Below are positions 49,825 through 60,632 of a stretch of DNA of 64,000 nt, piece by piece. The notes under the pieces were generated by a model. It worked only from the letters and a program-made list of their open reading frames with translations, had not been told where the DNA came from and made no database searches. The stretch lies in NCBI GenBank assembly GCA_015179045.1, contig WHUZ01000012.1, forward strand, positions 992,001 to 1,056,000. Direction: 5' to 3'. Each line of letters begins with the position of its first letter. The first letter of the stretch is position 1. The translations under genes were made by a program, and so were the position numbers. Origin of the DNA: Kalaharituber pfeilii (Eukaryota; Ascomycota; Pezizomycetes; Pezizales; Pezizaceae).

Positions 49825-52800
49825 ATGCTCTCGCGAGTGTTGGGACAAAGCTCCATCTTTGCGGGGGGACGAAGCCTCTATGAAACCCTTCGGCAACAGG
49901 ATGATGACGAGGACTCGGATACTCCCGAAGACTTGGAGGCGAGGGCGGGGCTACGGGCTGCTCGCTATGACGAAGACTTAGAAGGACCGAATGATTACGA
50001 GCTACGACCACCTGCCGATCTAACAACATCGCAATATTCGCATAAACATTACACCCAGCAAGCACTTGGATCAGTTTCGCGGTCTCGAACTTCGGCTACA
50101 TCACGGCTGAACTATCTATCGCCGCGGCTGCCGGAGCAAGATACGGAGACAGACGAGGTTCCTGCATCGCTTCTTGTGGAACGTACAGGCCCCTTTGCAC
50201 AAGAGCCGTATCGTGACGATAATGTTCGGGGAGGTCAGACACCGGGACCAAGTAACGCGAGACCAGCTACCCAGGCACGGGCAAGTATGCATGCCCACTG
50301 GGCGGATTCACAACCGCCTGGACGGCCGGAGGGACAACCGAGAACCGAAGAGGAAATTAGACAAGCTAGGATAGGGCTGGTCGACCCGAAGGCACGGGCA
50401 ATGTGGAGATGGGCAAACGTGGAGAATCTGGATAACTTCTTGCACGATGTACGGTCAACCTCACCAATATACTCTGTTTCGTTGCTGAAATATTGTCAAT
50501 AGGTATACCAGTACTACATTGGGAATGGCATCTACAGCATTTTGCTCACTCGACTTTTGAATTTATTGTAAGTTGTTTGGAAGTCACATCTCAGGGACAA
50601 ACATTGATATCTCGAATCAGAACATCAGCATTTGTGGTTGGGTTCACAACCTTTCTCGGTAGTTGCATTGATTATTCGCACGCAAAGCACAAAACAAGGC
50701 TATCGGAGATCATAATACCTCAATGCACCACGAAGTATGTATCCTTACGCTGCAAGATAAATATAGTGGGTTGCTGACGGATAAGGTTGTCCGGAACTGT
50801 CTCTTTTCTATTATGGATGTTCACTTTATACTGGATGTGGACCCTTATAAATCATATACTAGATCTAAGGCGTTTGTGGGAATTACATGAGTTTTATTAC
50901 TATCTCCTCGACATACCCGAGAGCGATATGCAAACAATATCCTGGCAGGAAATTGTGCAACGATTGATGAGTTTGAGAGATGCTAATCCCGCAACGTCTA
51001 ATGCGCTTCGAAGGCGCCATCGAGCTTCTCAGTCTAAGGAGCGAATGGATGCGCATGATATCGCTAATAGACTGATGAGAAAGGAAAATTATCTTATCGC
51101 CTTGTTTAACAAAGATATCTTGGATCTCACGGTTCCGCTACCGTTTTTGCGTAAGCGCGGTAGCATTCTAACAAAGGCTCTCACCTGGAATATTGAGATT
51201 TGCATCATGGATTTCGTGTTTAATAATCGGGGGCAAGTGAGGCCTGTATTCTTAAAGGAATCTGAGCGAAGAACCTTGAGTGATGGGTATAAAATTATCT
51301 TATTAAGCCTTCCAACAATATGGATTATCTTACATTTATGGAAACTAGATTGCGGCGACGGTTCCTCTTCTACGGCTGGGCAAATTTATTGTTTGCCCCT
51401 TTAATCCTCTCTTATCTAGTTATCTTTTTCTTTTTGCGCTACTATGCGGTAAGCTATTGTCCACAGTTGTCGAGCAGTGATAAAATTGGCTGACGTAGCC
51501 GAAGGAATTCTCAAAAAATCCAGGCCAAATCGGCCATCGTCAGTATACACCGTTGGCTGAGTGGAAGTTTAGAGAATTCAATGAGTTATGGCATTTATTT
51601 GAGCAGCGAATAAACATGAGCTACCCGTTCGCTGAAAGATATGTCGATCAGTTTCCCAAGGACAAGACCATTCAAGTGGCAAGGTATGGCAGATTTATAT
51701 CTTACCCAGGGCCGACGCTGATGAACTTTGAAACTAGGTTTGTACATTTCGTTGCAGGCGCATTCGCCGCGGTTCTGGCTATCGCCACTTTGATAGACCC
51801 AGAGTTGATTACAACTTTTGAAATCACACCGGGCGGAACGATTGTTTTTTACATCGGTATATTGGCATCTATCATTGCAGTAGCACGAGGGATGATACCA
51901 GAAGAGAAATTGGTGTATGATCCAGAGGAGGCTATAAAGTATGTGATCAACTATACGCATTATATGCCGAATGAGTGGCAAGGGAAGTTGCATTCGGATC
52001 AGGTATGTCCTAGCTGTCACCACCTGAATTAAGCATTGTCATTAACTCGTACATGTCGCAGGTCAAGCAAGACTTTATGAACCTATATGGCCTCAAAATC
52101 ATGATCTTCTTTGAGGAATTGTTGAGTGTGATGACCACCCCATTTGTGATGTGGTTTTCCCTCTATAACTGTAGTGACAAGATCATTGACTTCTTTCGCG
52201 AGTTTACAATCCATGTTGACGGGATTGGATACGTTTGTAGTTATGCGGTGTTTGATTTCAAGAGGAATGGGGTGATAAAGGTGAGATTGGAAAATGTGCT
52301 CCTTGTTTAATCACCTGAAAGACATGCTGACATGTCCCAATGCAGCCGTCAGGAGATGTACGAACAGAGCAATATGCCCAGACGGAGAATAAGATGCTTT
52401 CTTCGTACTGGGGTTTCTTGGACCAGTACGGCCCCAACAATCAAGGTGGGAATCGCCGCAGAGGAGCACCAATGCACCCAAGTGGCCTGTCGCCAGTTCT
52501 TCATGGTGAAGATGTGAGAGGAACCAACCGAGGACGAGCCACTGGGATGCAACACTCAATCTACCGCCCCCTCCACCATCAAGGCACCATGGCTGCATCT
52601 ACTGCCTCCGTCCTCCTGGACCCTCACCATCAACCCCCTCCCAGCGTATACCAGCGCCGGCCCGCAATGTTTAATCAGCAGCCAGCTGCTTCGCTAATGG
52701 AGGAGGAAGAGTTTGAATTCAGAGCGCACACACCGAACCAGTATGTGAGCAACTTGGGGGATCCGTTTATGTCAGCGCGGATTAGTGCCACGGTTGGAGG

Positions 52801-52921
52801 GGAGGAGGCGGAAGAGCAAGGGGAGGCAGGTCAAGGGCAAGTGGCAGCCGGGGTTTTGGGGTTATTAAACCAGTTTCAAAGAGTGCAGGGAACTGGAGCA
52901 AGGGGGCCTGTGAACTTGTGA
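49825..52921 (+). CDS. ATG9: ATG9, autophagy lipid scramblase
   Basis: Multispanning membrane protein of Golgi-derived vesicles that seeds autophagosomes and scrambles lipids. Exons: 49825-50448, 50503-50567, 50621-50734, 50786-51286, 51349-51448, 51499-52002, 52062-52280, 52346-52921, giving 900 residues, all phases consistent. The acidic, disordered N-terminus runs to about residue 190, then [38 protein letters not shown] (first membrane segment), [39 protein letters not shown], the long [13 protein letters not shown] loop, [102 protein letters not shown] and [26 protein letters not shown]. The C-terminal tail of about 170 residues is Gln/Gly-rich. Confidence 0.97.
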
Positions 52922-53734
52922 TAGCACTCTTGAGCAAACTGACATGGATGCTTATCGTCGTTGTTGTGAAGACATATTTGCAATTGTATCGTTAATTCGG
53001 AGTAGGAGTTTGATTGCATGATTCCTTTCCTATGGGACTGGGCAGGTGGGGCGGTACGGACATGAACAGAGGGCACATTCACGTTTGTCGTTATACTTTG
53101 GAATTGTACATGGGTATAATATTCTGTTGTTCTTTTCACAAGACGAGTTCCTATTCTTAGGGGATGAAAGTTGTGTGAGGATGATGTTTTCGCTTTGCAG
53201 TAAGATGGCCTTCATCGACAGTAAAACATATATAATTGACACATAAGAGGGCTTGAGTTCGAAGAGTAACCTACCTTGTAGCTGCGAAGGACTGCAATGA
53301 AAATTGTGGACAACTTTATGCAAATGCGAGTACAAAATCCGGTGATTAAAAGAAGGTCATAGGATTGCACAACGGAGTCAGAAATACCAAGATAATCATA
53401 TTAAACTACACGCCATCCCTTTAAATACTTTTCATTATTTATTTATTTTTATCTTAATAATTAATTGTTCAATGCCTTTTGGATGGAGTCCGTCCCTTCA
53501 CCATGATATGGATATACAATTTTCGATATAGACATAAACCAAACGCAGCTAGATATACAACAAAACGAAAAGTATGCAGACTAAACGAAACGTCCATCAC
53601 AATTACTTGCTAGGTATATACCGGTACGTACCCCTATGGACATACGACTATGGTATCAAAGTGCCAAGGTTGCGATTACTTAGTAAGGTAACTACAAGAA
53701 AGTGTATGTAGGAGTGGAGGTGCGCTTAAGTACT

Positions 53735-53767
53735 CATGTGGCCTAGTCTCGTAACCAGCATGTGGCC
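53735..53767. repeat. MITE end TAGTCTCGTAACCAG between 9-bp direct repeats
   Basis: CATGTGGCC occurs on both sides of the 15-mer TAGTCTCGTAACCAG, the same end sequence as the hairpin element at 11018-11095. Could be an excision footprint, a deleted copy or repair filler. Confidence 0.6.
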
Positions 53768-54587
53768 GTTCTTTACCCTCTGTGAAATCGGATTTTTATG
53801 TCAAATCCGAAATCAGTTTTGGGTCCAAAAATCCACTGGAATTTATGCATGCAAAAACCCAGCTAGTGCATCGTGGCCAGCAATATGCATCATATATATG
53901 CAGTTGTTGCAAAAATCCGACCGCGAAAAAATGCGAAAATAAACCGGTTTAACTGGTTTATAACATGAAAAAACCAGATAGACTTTTGTATGGAGATGAC
54001 CGTATTTTCCGAACTTGATAAAATTCTGAAATCCGGAGAATCCGGCCAGGTTTTTCTAATCTGAATACTGCTATAGATGAGAACATGGAAGAAGTGACAT
54101 TGGACCATTTAATGGATATTTATCAGCGAGAGCATAGCAGCTGATCAAGGCTAAGATGACTCAGAGGAGCATAAACTAGTCTCATACCTTGAGGCCAGCA
54201 AATGCATTGTCTATGATCAATCACTTTGTTCAAAAGGTTCTGGAACTTCAGTTCCAGAGCCGCAATTGCACTTAGTGCCTTGAACAGTGGTTGAGCTTGA
54301 AGCACCCTTTGAAATACAAGTAGACATCTATTACCTCTTATCTTGTTCCTGTATATAGTTTATTATTCATATACGTATCTACTATAGCTCCTCTGACTGC
54401 ATGTATATAGCACAAATATTGACCTCTCCGCTCCAACTTTGTCTAAGCGTCGTATTGGATAACACCCACCGGCTCCGGCATGACACGTTTGACGGTAGTA
54501 CTCACAAGAAATTTGAGCAGCAATGGATGAGATAAATAAAAGTGGGATAAGAAATTCTCTATTTTTCAATTCAAAACAAAGGGTTAT

Positions 54588-54593
54588 AAAAAA
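54588..54593 (-). terminator. Pol III T-run terminator of tRNA-Ser
   Basis: Six consecutive T residues on the transcribed sense of the minus strand begin 5 nt after the 3' end of the tRNA gene, as expected for RNA polymerase III termination. Confidence 0.8.
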
Positions 54594-54597
54594 TAAC

Positions 54598-54700
54598 GAC
54601 GTCGACAAGACTCGAACTTGCGCACGCAGAACGTAAGTGATTTTTTATTCGGACTTCCGGTTATTCTAATCACTCCCCTTAACCACTCGGGCACGACGTC
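54598..54700 (-). tRNA. tRNA-Ser(AGA) with 22-nt intron
   Basis: Transcribed 54700 to 54598. Acceptor stem GACGTCG/CGACGTC, D-arm CCC/GGG with TGGTTAAG, anticodon stem AGTGA/TCACT, anticodon AGA in TTAGAA. The intron (54663-54642) follows position 37, then a type II variable arm (ACG/CGT stem) and T-arm GCAAG-TTCGAGT-CTTGT. Mature length about 81. It reads UCU and, with inosine, other UCN serine codons. A T6 run directly downstream (A-run 54588-54593 on +) is a Pol III terminator. Confidence 0.94.
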
Positions 54701-54728
54701 TTACTTAGAGCAATGAATCAAGACATAC

Positions 54729-55348
54729 AATCACATGGCAAAAGAAAGTGTACACTTAAATTTGCATAATTTGATGTCTTAGACCTATTACCACCACTAA
54801 CGCCACTTCGAAATGGAGTTGAATTATAACATTAGGGCAAAGAAATATATGAAGATGACTCTTGAAGGAGATCAAAGGTTACTGAGAAATATACTGCCAC
54901 CTATCTATCACTATATCTACATAAAAAAGAAATCCACCCTATTCATAAAGACCGTCAAGTTCGTCTCTTCTGCCAAACATGCTACCTTGTCTACCAAAGG
55001 TATCGCCTCTGAAAAACTTACACTGAATGCTAAAGAGAAAAGATAGGAACAAAATACTGAGGCTAGCCAGCTTGCTAATAGACCTAGGATTAGGTGTACC
55101 AGTTCAGCCTTAATGACTGCAGCAACTCGCTTATGCATAGACTTGTAGAGTGCACTGAGAAGTGAACTAGGAATATCTTTCCAAACAGCATTTAAGGCAT
55201 CTTTCAATGCTTCCCTTATAGCCGGAATATAGCACAATGTTGTAAGGCATACGCGCGCTTATATCTAAAGACACGCGCGTGTATGTCTTAATCAAGCACA
55301 GGCCCAAAGATTATGCAAAGGTGTACACTTTCTTTTGCCATGTGACTA
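54729..55348 (-). mobile_element. Internally deleted Tc1/mariner element
   Basis: Inverted ends TCACATGGCAAAAGAAAGTG at 54731 and its complement at 55326-55345 continue inward to TGTACAC and TTTGCATAAT. The interior has only the C-terminal part of a Tc1-type transposase (minus strand). About 620 bp, so a deletion derivative. TA dinucleotides lie at 54727-54728 and 55347-55350. It sits about 30 bp upstream of the tRNA-Ser gene. Confidence 0.78.
54917..55237 (-). pseudogene. Tc1-like transposase C-terminal remnant
   Basis: The frame includes LKDALNAVWKDIPSSLLSAL and YKSMHKRVAAVIKAE, resembling the C-terminal helical end of Tc1/mariner transposases (W..IP...L..SM..R..AVI.A). The catalytic DDE residues and N-terminal DNA-binding domain are missing, so it cannot encode a working enzyme. 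Confidence 0.65.
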
Positions 55349-56347
55349 TATCTAGCTGGGGCAATTCCATCTCCGGTTTTCAGCTCGCAGTGTTATCCAG
55401 TAGATGACCAGACTACAGTAAATGTATGAGATGTAAACGATGATTGCGATATCAGGCCGCCCTGTGGACGTACATACTATGTAGGTACTATGACGAATCA
55501 CGTGATCCGTCGGCCCAAACCTGCCAAGCTCTCAGCAGTCAGGTTTATGAAGATCCCCATACTTTGCGCCGTTACCATTAGTCCGACTCATTACCCTGAC
55601 ACTATCGGTCACAAAAAGAAAAAAAAAAAAAAAAAAATAGGTGCAATACAGATAACATTCATGTACTATTGCTCACAACCGACATACATTCCCCCACCCT
55701 CCGACCTTTCCACCTCCCCACCTTCCCACCCAGATCCTCATCCTACTAGTTTACTCTCCGTCCCCTCCCAAGGGCAGAATCATTGAATTGATACCCCCCA
55801 CGCAGCCAGAAAAGTTTTCAAAGAAAACATAACCCGAACAGGGAAAGCACAAGGGATCCATCGTCGTTAAAAGCGGTATTTGGCAAATTTGAAGAATTTG
55901 TATTGCTTTGGGGACTTATCCTTTGAGGAGTCTGAAATTCTCTTGGGAGGGTTCACGACTTGGGGGTGTACACAGGCCGACGTTGACAGGTACAGGCGTA
56001 GGAACGGAGCGAGTCGAGATCATTATTAGAACGCAAACTGGCACGGACGGGTGTTCACGATATACATTGGGGCACAGGGAAAGGAAAAGATTGAAGGAAG
56101 GGAGGAAGCAAGGAAGGAAGGAAGGAAGGAAGGAAGGAAGGAACAGACGGGGAACACCCTGAGAGGAAGGGTAGTGATAGAGATTGGGGTTGGGACTGAA
56201 GGAACTGTACTGCAGTTCTCGAAAATTTGTTTCGCCCCCCCAAAAAAAAGAAAAGTGAAGAACTATTCGACTGGGTTCTAATCGAGAAACAATTCCCACC
56301 CTCCGATAAACGAAAGCTCTACAACAACAAAATTAAAAACAACATAT
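55349..56347. other. Intergenic upstream of TIM22, with microsatellites
   Basis: Contains a poly(A) run at about 55616-55637 and a (GGAA)n microsatellite at about 56112-56142, both non-coding. The region just before 56348 is the TIM22 promoter. No gene seen. Confidence 0.55.
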
Positions 56348-57091
56348 ATGAACTTCCCAGCCACGAACCCAAGCGGCTCCAGCGGAGGAGAAGGAGGTGA
56401 GGGGGTGGGGTGAGTGCCAACTCGGCTGGATTCCCTGGCATGGGCGGCTTCGGCGTCGGCGGGTTCGCCGGTGCGGGAGCAGCGAACACGGGCGCCGGCG
56501 GCCCTGCTGACCCGGCGATGGCAGGAATGACGCCGGAGCAGATCCAAGTGATGCAGATGACAAAGTTTGTTCGTTACCCCTTCTCCCATTATGGCGCAAC
56601 CGAGACCCCCAGAATTTAACCTTCCCTTCCCTTCCTTGACAGATGGAACGTGCCATGGAATCCTGCCCTTTCCGCACCGTCCTCGCCGGAGGCGCCGGAT
56701 TCGCGCTCGGCGGCGTCTTCGGCCTCTTCATGGCCAGCATGTCTTATGACACGCCTCTCTCGACCATGGTCCCGTACGGCCCCAACAAGACCCCGACACC
56801 GCTCACCTCCCTCCCCATGCGCCAGCAGCTCCGCATCGGCCTCAAGGATATGGGCACGCGGTCGTATTCCTCCGCAAAGAACTTTGCAGTCGTGGGCACC
56901 ATTTTCGCGGGTACCGAGTGCTGTATTGAAAGTTTGAGGGCTAAGCATGATCTGTGGAATGGGGTTAGCGCGGGGTGTCTTACGGGGGGGTACTCGCCGC
57001 CGGTGCCGGCCCCAAAGCTGCGGCAGTGGGCTGTGCGGGGTTTGCTGCGTTTTCGGCGGCGATTGATTATTATATGAATCATATGGAGTGA
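56348..57091 (+). CDS. TIM22: TIM22, mitochondrial carrier translocase subunit; apparent C-terminal frameshift
   Basis: Channel-forming subunit of the TIM22 complex that inserts carrier proteins into the inner membrane. Proposed exons: 56348-56396, 56483-56568, 56643 onward. MNFPATNPSGSSGGEGA is joined by an intron with GTGAGG donor and GAGCAG acceptor; introns 1 and 2 give phases 1 and 0. Conserved core: MESCPFRTVLAGGAGFALGG, FGLFMASMSYDTPLST, LKDMGTRSYSSAKNFAVVG, GTECCIESLRAKHDLWNG, SAGCLTGG. At the G7 run (56984-56990) the frame must shift: in the read frame the protein becomes YSPPVPAPKL..., while the shifted frame gives the family end VLAAGAGPKAAAVGCAGFAA, then IDYYMNHME and stop at 57089-57091. 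One missing G (seven instead of eight) would explain this. Either an assembly error or a real mutation. Confidence 0.92.
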
Positions 57092-57614
57092 AGGTAATTG
57101 AGCTGGTTGGAAGGTGATGGAGTAGAGAGCAAAAGAATATGAGTTCATGAGAACTGAATGTCATAATGGGTACAGGTTACATCTCATCTTCGCCAGTTTA
57201 ACTGTTTGTAGAAAGCGTTTTCATGCATTCTATCAGGTTTATCATTCAGGTTTTGGGTTTCCATGTATTTATGTATAATACTAGGGTATTGTCTTTTCGG
57301 ATCACAGTTAGAGGACAGAGTTACACGTGGGCCCACACAGAGTTGAGAGAAAGGATCTACATATTTTGAATGTAATATTATCATTATGCACTTTATTTTC
57401 ATAGGTTTCATTTGATCATAACCGTGTTAAACACCCCTGAGTTCTATGGCCTTCAAGAAAACCCAAACTTAACAGGAAATCTTTCTACTAGAAGTCAAGA
57501 CAGCTTTGTGGAGAAATGAACAACAAAGGAGCAAATACATCAAAAATGCAAATGTGGGCAGGAGTCATGAAATCTACCTTATATATATGTAAGGCGGACT
57601 ACGATATGTATGTC
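57092..57614. other. Convergent 3' intergenic, TIM22 / sulfite oxidase
   Basis: About 520 AT-rich bases between two convergent stops. No gene or notable structure is seen. Confidence 0.55.
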
Positions 57615-58992
57615 CTAGGCCGCTGCACTCAAGGAAATGCTTTGTATACCCTTCACCAACTCATTGGTTTTCTCTGCTGGCTGGATTACCATGTGCTTTG
57701 ACTCTCCATAGCCATTATATCCTACTCCTCTCCAGTTCCACTGGCACTTGCCGTCTTGCACATTTCCACCTTTGTCCCAGCATCGGGACCATATTCTCCG
57801 GCTGCTCTCTGTCGACCCTTTCTCGGGCAGTAATCTGCAAAAGTCAATTCTTGTTTTCCAGATTGCCCAACTCCACTTTGTCGGTTGTTCTAGGACAATC
57901 TCTGCCTCTTCCCATGTTTCTCCCCTATCTAGGCTTATCTCGACCTTTATAACGGGCCCGTCGTCTCCTTGTGGGACTGCGTAGCCTGCGACTGTGATCT
58001 TCCCATCGGCATCAGGTATAATTGTTTCTCCAGACGCGGGAATAGCGATAACAGAGTTTATGGGCATAAGTTGCATTGGGGGCACTAGATGCCAATTCTC
58101 CATCGCTTGCTCCTTCGTCTCCACGTGTGGTGGTAGGATTTTGTAGTCCTGTTGCATGTAAAAGTTGTTGGATTCATTCCGCTGAACGGTGACCCTGTCC
58201 AACCATTTCACCCAACGAGCCCCAGCTACCCCGGGTATGACAACGCGCACTGGGAAACCACGATTTATGGAGAGGGGTTTTCCGTTTAGCTTTTCACAGT
58301 TAGCAATGGGTAAAATAAACATGAACTGGGCGTGATTTCTAAGTTGAGTAGTACCTCAAGTGCCAAGATCACGAATTTCTCTGGGTCCATTACACGCTCT
58401 AGGTCGATGCTCCCGCCATAGTACCAGTCGTCTTGCACAAGAGTTTGAGTGCAGGAAAATGCAACATGCGCTGAGCCCTCAATTGCAAGACCAGCCTGGA
58501 GAAGAATATCTCGGAGTAATGGGCCCCTCCAAACACCATTCATGATAGCCCCGGAATACCAGTCAATGCCATTGACCTCTTTGAGCTCTGTCCGCATGGT
58601 GTGTCGTCGATTTCCAGCACACTATCGTAAAGCTTGAGCCACGAATTCAGCAAAGCGGTGGCCCGGGTCCTTACCTGTAAAGATGACAAAACTTCATATT
58701 GCTTGAAGCTTTCCCCGAGATCTTTAATTGATAGCTCAACCACATTGTCTACGGCACCGTCGATCCTGACGTAATGAGTATCTGGATTGATGTGCGGGAT
58801 AGGTCTAAGAACATAACGCCAGGGTCAGATTAGGTTGGCTTGTAGAGAATGGAGATAGAAAGGGGGGGAACTTGCCCATGATTCCGGTCGTATGCAACTG
58901 AGGACTTTGTAATAAAGCTTTCGACAAGCTGGTCCACCGGGGGCTCTCTGTTTAGGGGGTTTTCCACAGAGTATTCGAGCTTGGGGGAGTAT
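57615..58992 (-). CDS. Sulfite oxidase, molybdopterin type without cytochrome b5 domain; 5' end unresolved
   Basis: Oxidises sulfite to sulfate with a Mo-molybdopterin cofactor. Minus-strand exons: 58992-58876, 58804-58675, 58621-58355, 58289-57615. Sequence runs YSPKLEYSVENPLNREPPVD, SSVAYDRNHGPIPHINPDT, then SLQCAGNRR with the Mo-ligand Cys, DWYSGAIMNGVWRGPLLRDI, AHVAFSCTQTLVQDDWYYGG, then GKPLSINRGFPVRVVIPGVA, GARWVKWLDRVTVQ, WSWAIWK, and the dimerisation end NWRGVGYNGYGES. No heme domain, as in plant and many fungal enzymes. Intron 58875-58805 has a GC donor (GCAAGT). The upstream ATG CTG exon (59057-59052, donor GTGAGT) is out of frame with 58992 unless one C of a C5 run is dropped, so the true start is uncertain. 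Divergent from the GH31 gene. Confidence 0.88.
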
Positions 58993-60632
58993 CTGTGTTA
59001 GACTGCCAGTTTAGACAGGCAGAAGTTTGACATTGTCTGACTCACCAGCATTGTGAGAAGTTTGTAGAATGGAGCTTCTGGGTGGATGAGGTAATGGCTG
59101 AGAGGAATGAGGAGAGAAGCTGCAAGGTAAAGGTCAGTCTCTCTCCTCGCCCGCTGGCGTGGGGCCCAGCTGCTGTTGGCAGTTCACTGGGACGGGGCGT
59201 GATGCGGCGGAGGGGCCCCATTGCATGCCATAATCCAGAGCTGCTCTTGGGGTGGGGGTTGGGGGGTTGGGGGTTGGGGGGGGGGGGGGCCCTGGGGGCC
59301 CTCGGGTGAGGGAGAGCTCCCGCTGATATCCGGCCGCGGGCGCTCGGGATTGCCGCCAAGCGTTGGAAGCTAGCGGCAGCAGCCCTGACGCAGCAGCCCA
59401 ATGCCAGTGAGCAAGTCCTACAGCACTTTCCGTGCCTGTCGCGTCCTCCCTGCGCAGGCTATCCTACCATAGGCAGCTTGAAGCCTCCCGGGCACGTCTT
59501 GGCCCAGCAACGCCAGGTCCACCTCCTTGCTACAGTACTTGCCGACATCCCGTCACCCCTGCGCCAGCTACAAGTACTGTAGCCCGCCAGCGGTCCGGCT
59601 CTGCCCCAGCGCCATTGGCCTCCCACAAACCCCCCCTTCCCCCCCCCACCCCCTTCCCCCCCGAGATGGACCGGCCGCCAAACTGTCGCACGCTTGTCCA
59701 CTCCAACTGCCTGCTCAGCGCTGCCCTCAGTGCTTGGGATTTCCAATGACACTATTTGGCAATTGGATTGACGTAGTCCAGTTGGTACTGGTACGAATTG
59801 ATGGCCAGTGGTTGAAGACGTTTTCCATTATTTGATGTTGAACGAGAGCAAGGAAGGATTTTTGAGAACAATCTAAGTAGGCGAACTGGCGCTCCTGCCG
59901 GCTACGTGATATCATAACCCCGTGATAACCATATGGATTGCGGCGTGGACGCTACCGCTATGCGTGAAGTGGGGGTAAAATGCTGCACATCATTGCAAGA
60001 ACAGTCAGGATGCTGCATTGATGCATATTCCAAGACCCAGCTTGGCACTGTTGCATATTTCTTCTGATGCGGTTATGCATATCCCAGTTCTCCGCTTGAT
60101 TGATCCGACCGATATATACTTCTCGCCCACCGACTCCCAATTATGGTTCATGAGTCTTGGCCCAGCCTAATACAGGCTATTATATTTGAACCATGACAAT
60201 CATATCATGATACCTGCGATGGATCGAAACCAAACATCCACCAGCAGTCCATGATACAACTACTGCAATCGGCACAGTTACCACCGAATGCCTGCCTCTT
60301 AGACGAGCTATAGCCAGGATTCGGGGTAAATTCTCCCGATGAAATCCAAGCGAGTAAGCATTATCCGCAGCGCAAGTGCGGTAACTCGACACAAGTGTTA
60401 CAGAAGCGGGAGGGGCAGTGGGGGATCATGAGGAGACAGACACTATTGCACGCAGTTATCGAAGATCGGTGATAATGTTATAATGGGTGCGGTTGTATAT
60501 TGATCAATATATAAGGAGGGCATCTCGAGCTGCATTGGACCCTGCTTTTCTTTCCCCCCAAACCCAGTGCCCAATTCATTAGAAAGAGGAATTCAGATAC
60601 CCAATTGTTGGTTATAAAGGAGTTTTGTCACA
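58993..60632. other. Intergenic, sulfite oxidase / GH31 divergent promoters
   Basis: GC-rich left part with dense G-runs at about 59251-59291, C-runs at about 59628-59662, AT-richer right part. A TATA-like TATATAAGG (about 60509) lies upstream of the GH31 start. Frames through the G/C-rich part are low-complexity and unsupported. Confidence 0.55.
59251..59291 (+). repeat. G-rich tract, potential G-quadruplex
   Basis: Successive runs GGGG, GGGGG, GGGGGG, GGGGG and a final run of at least 14 G, separated by one or two bases, satisfy a quadruplex consensus several times. It lies upstream of the sulfite oxidase gene. Confidence 0.7.

Larger units (their letters stand above)
52922..54597. other. 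Intergenic between ATG9 and tRNA-Ser
   Basis: AT-rich, no supported gene. It contains one end of the hairpin MITE family (53744-53758) within a 9-bp direct repeat, and AT-rich sequence from 53430 to 53480. Confidence 0.55.

Noticed and set aside
56410..56619. TIM22 start at a GTG codon (56410)
   Set aside because: An in-frame spliced ATG start (56348-56396 joined to 56483) gives a normal N-terminus without a non-AUG start.
59042..59401. Minus-strand ORF ending in the putative sulfite oxidase first-exon area, tested as an N-terminal extension
   Set aside because: Splicing it at GTGAGT to 58992 creates TGA at the junction, so it cannot be the upstream exon.
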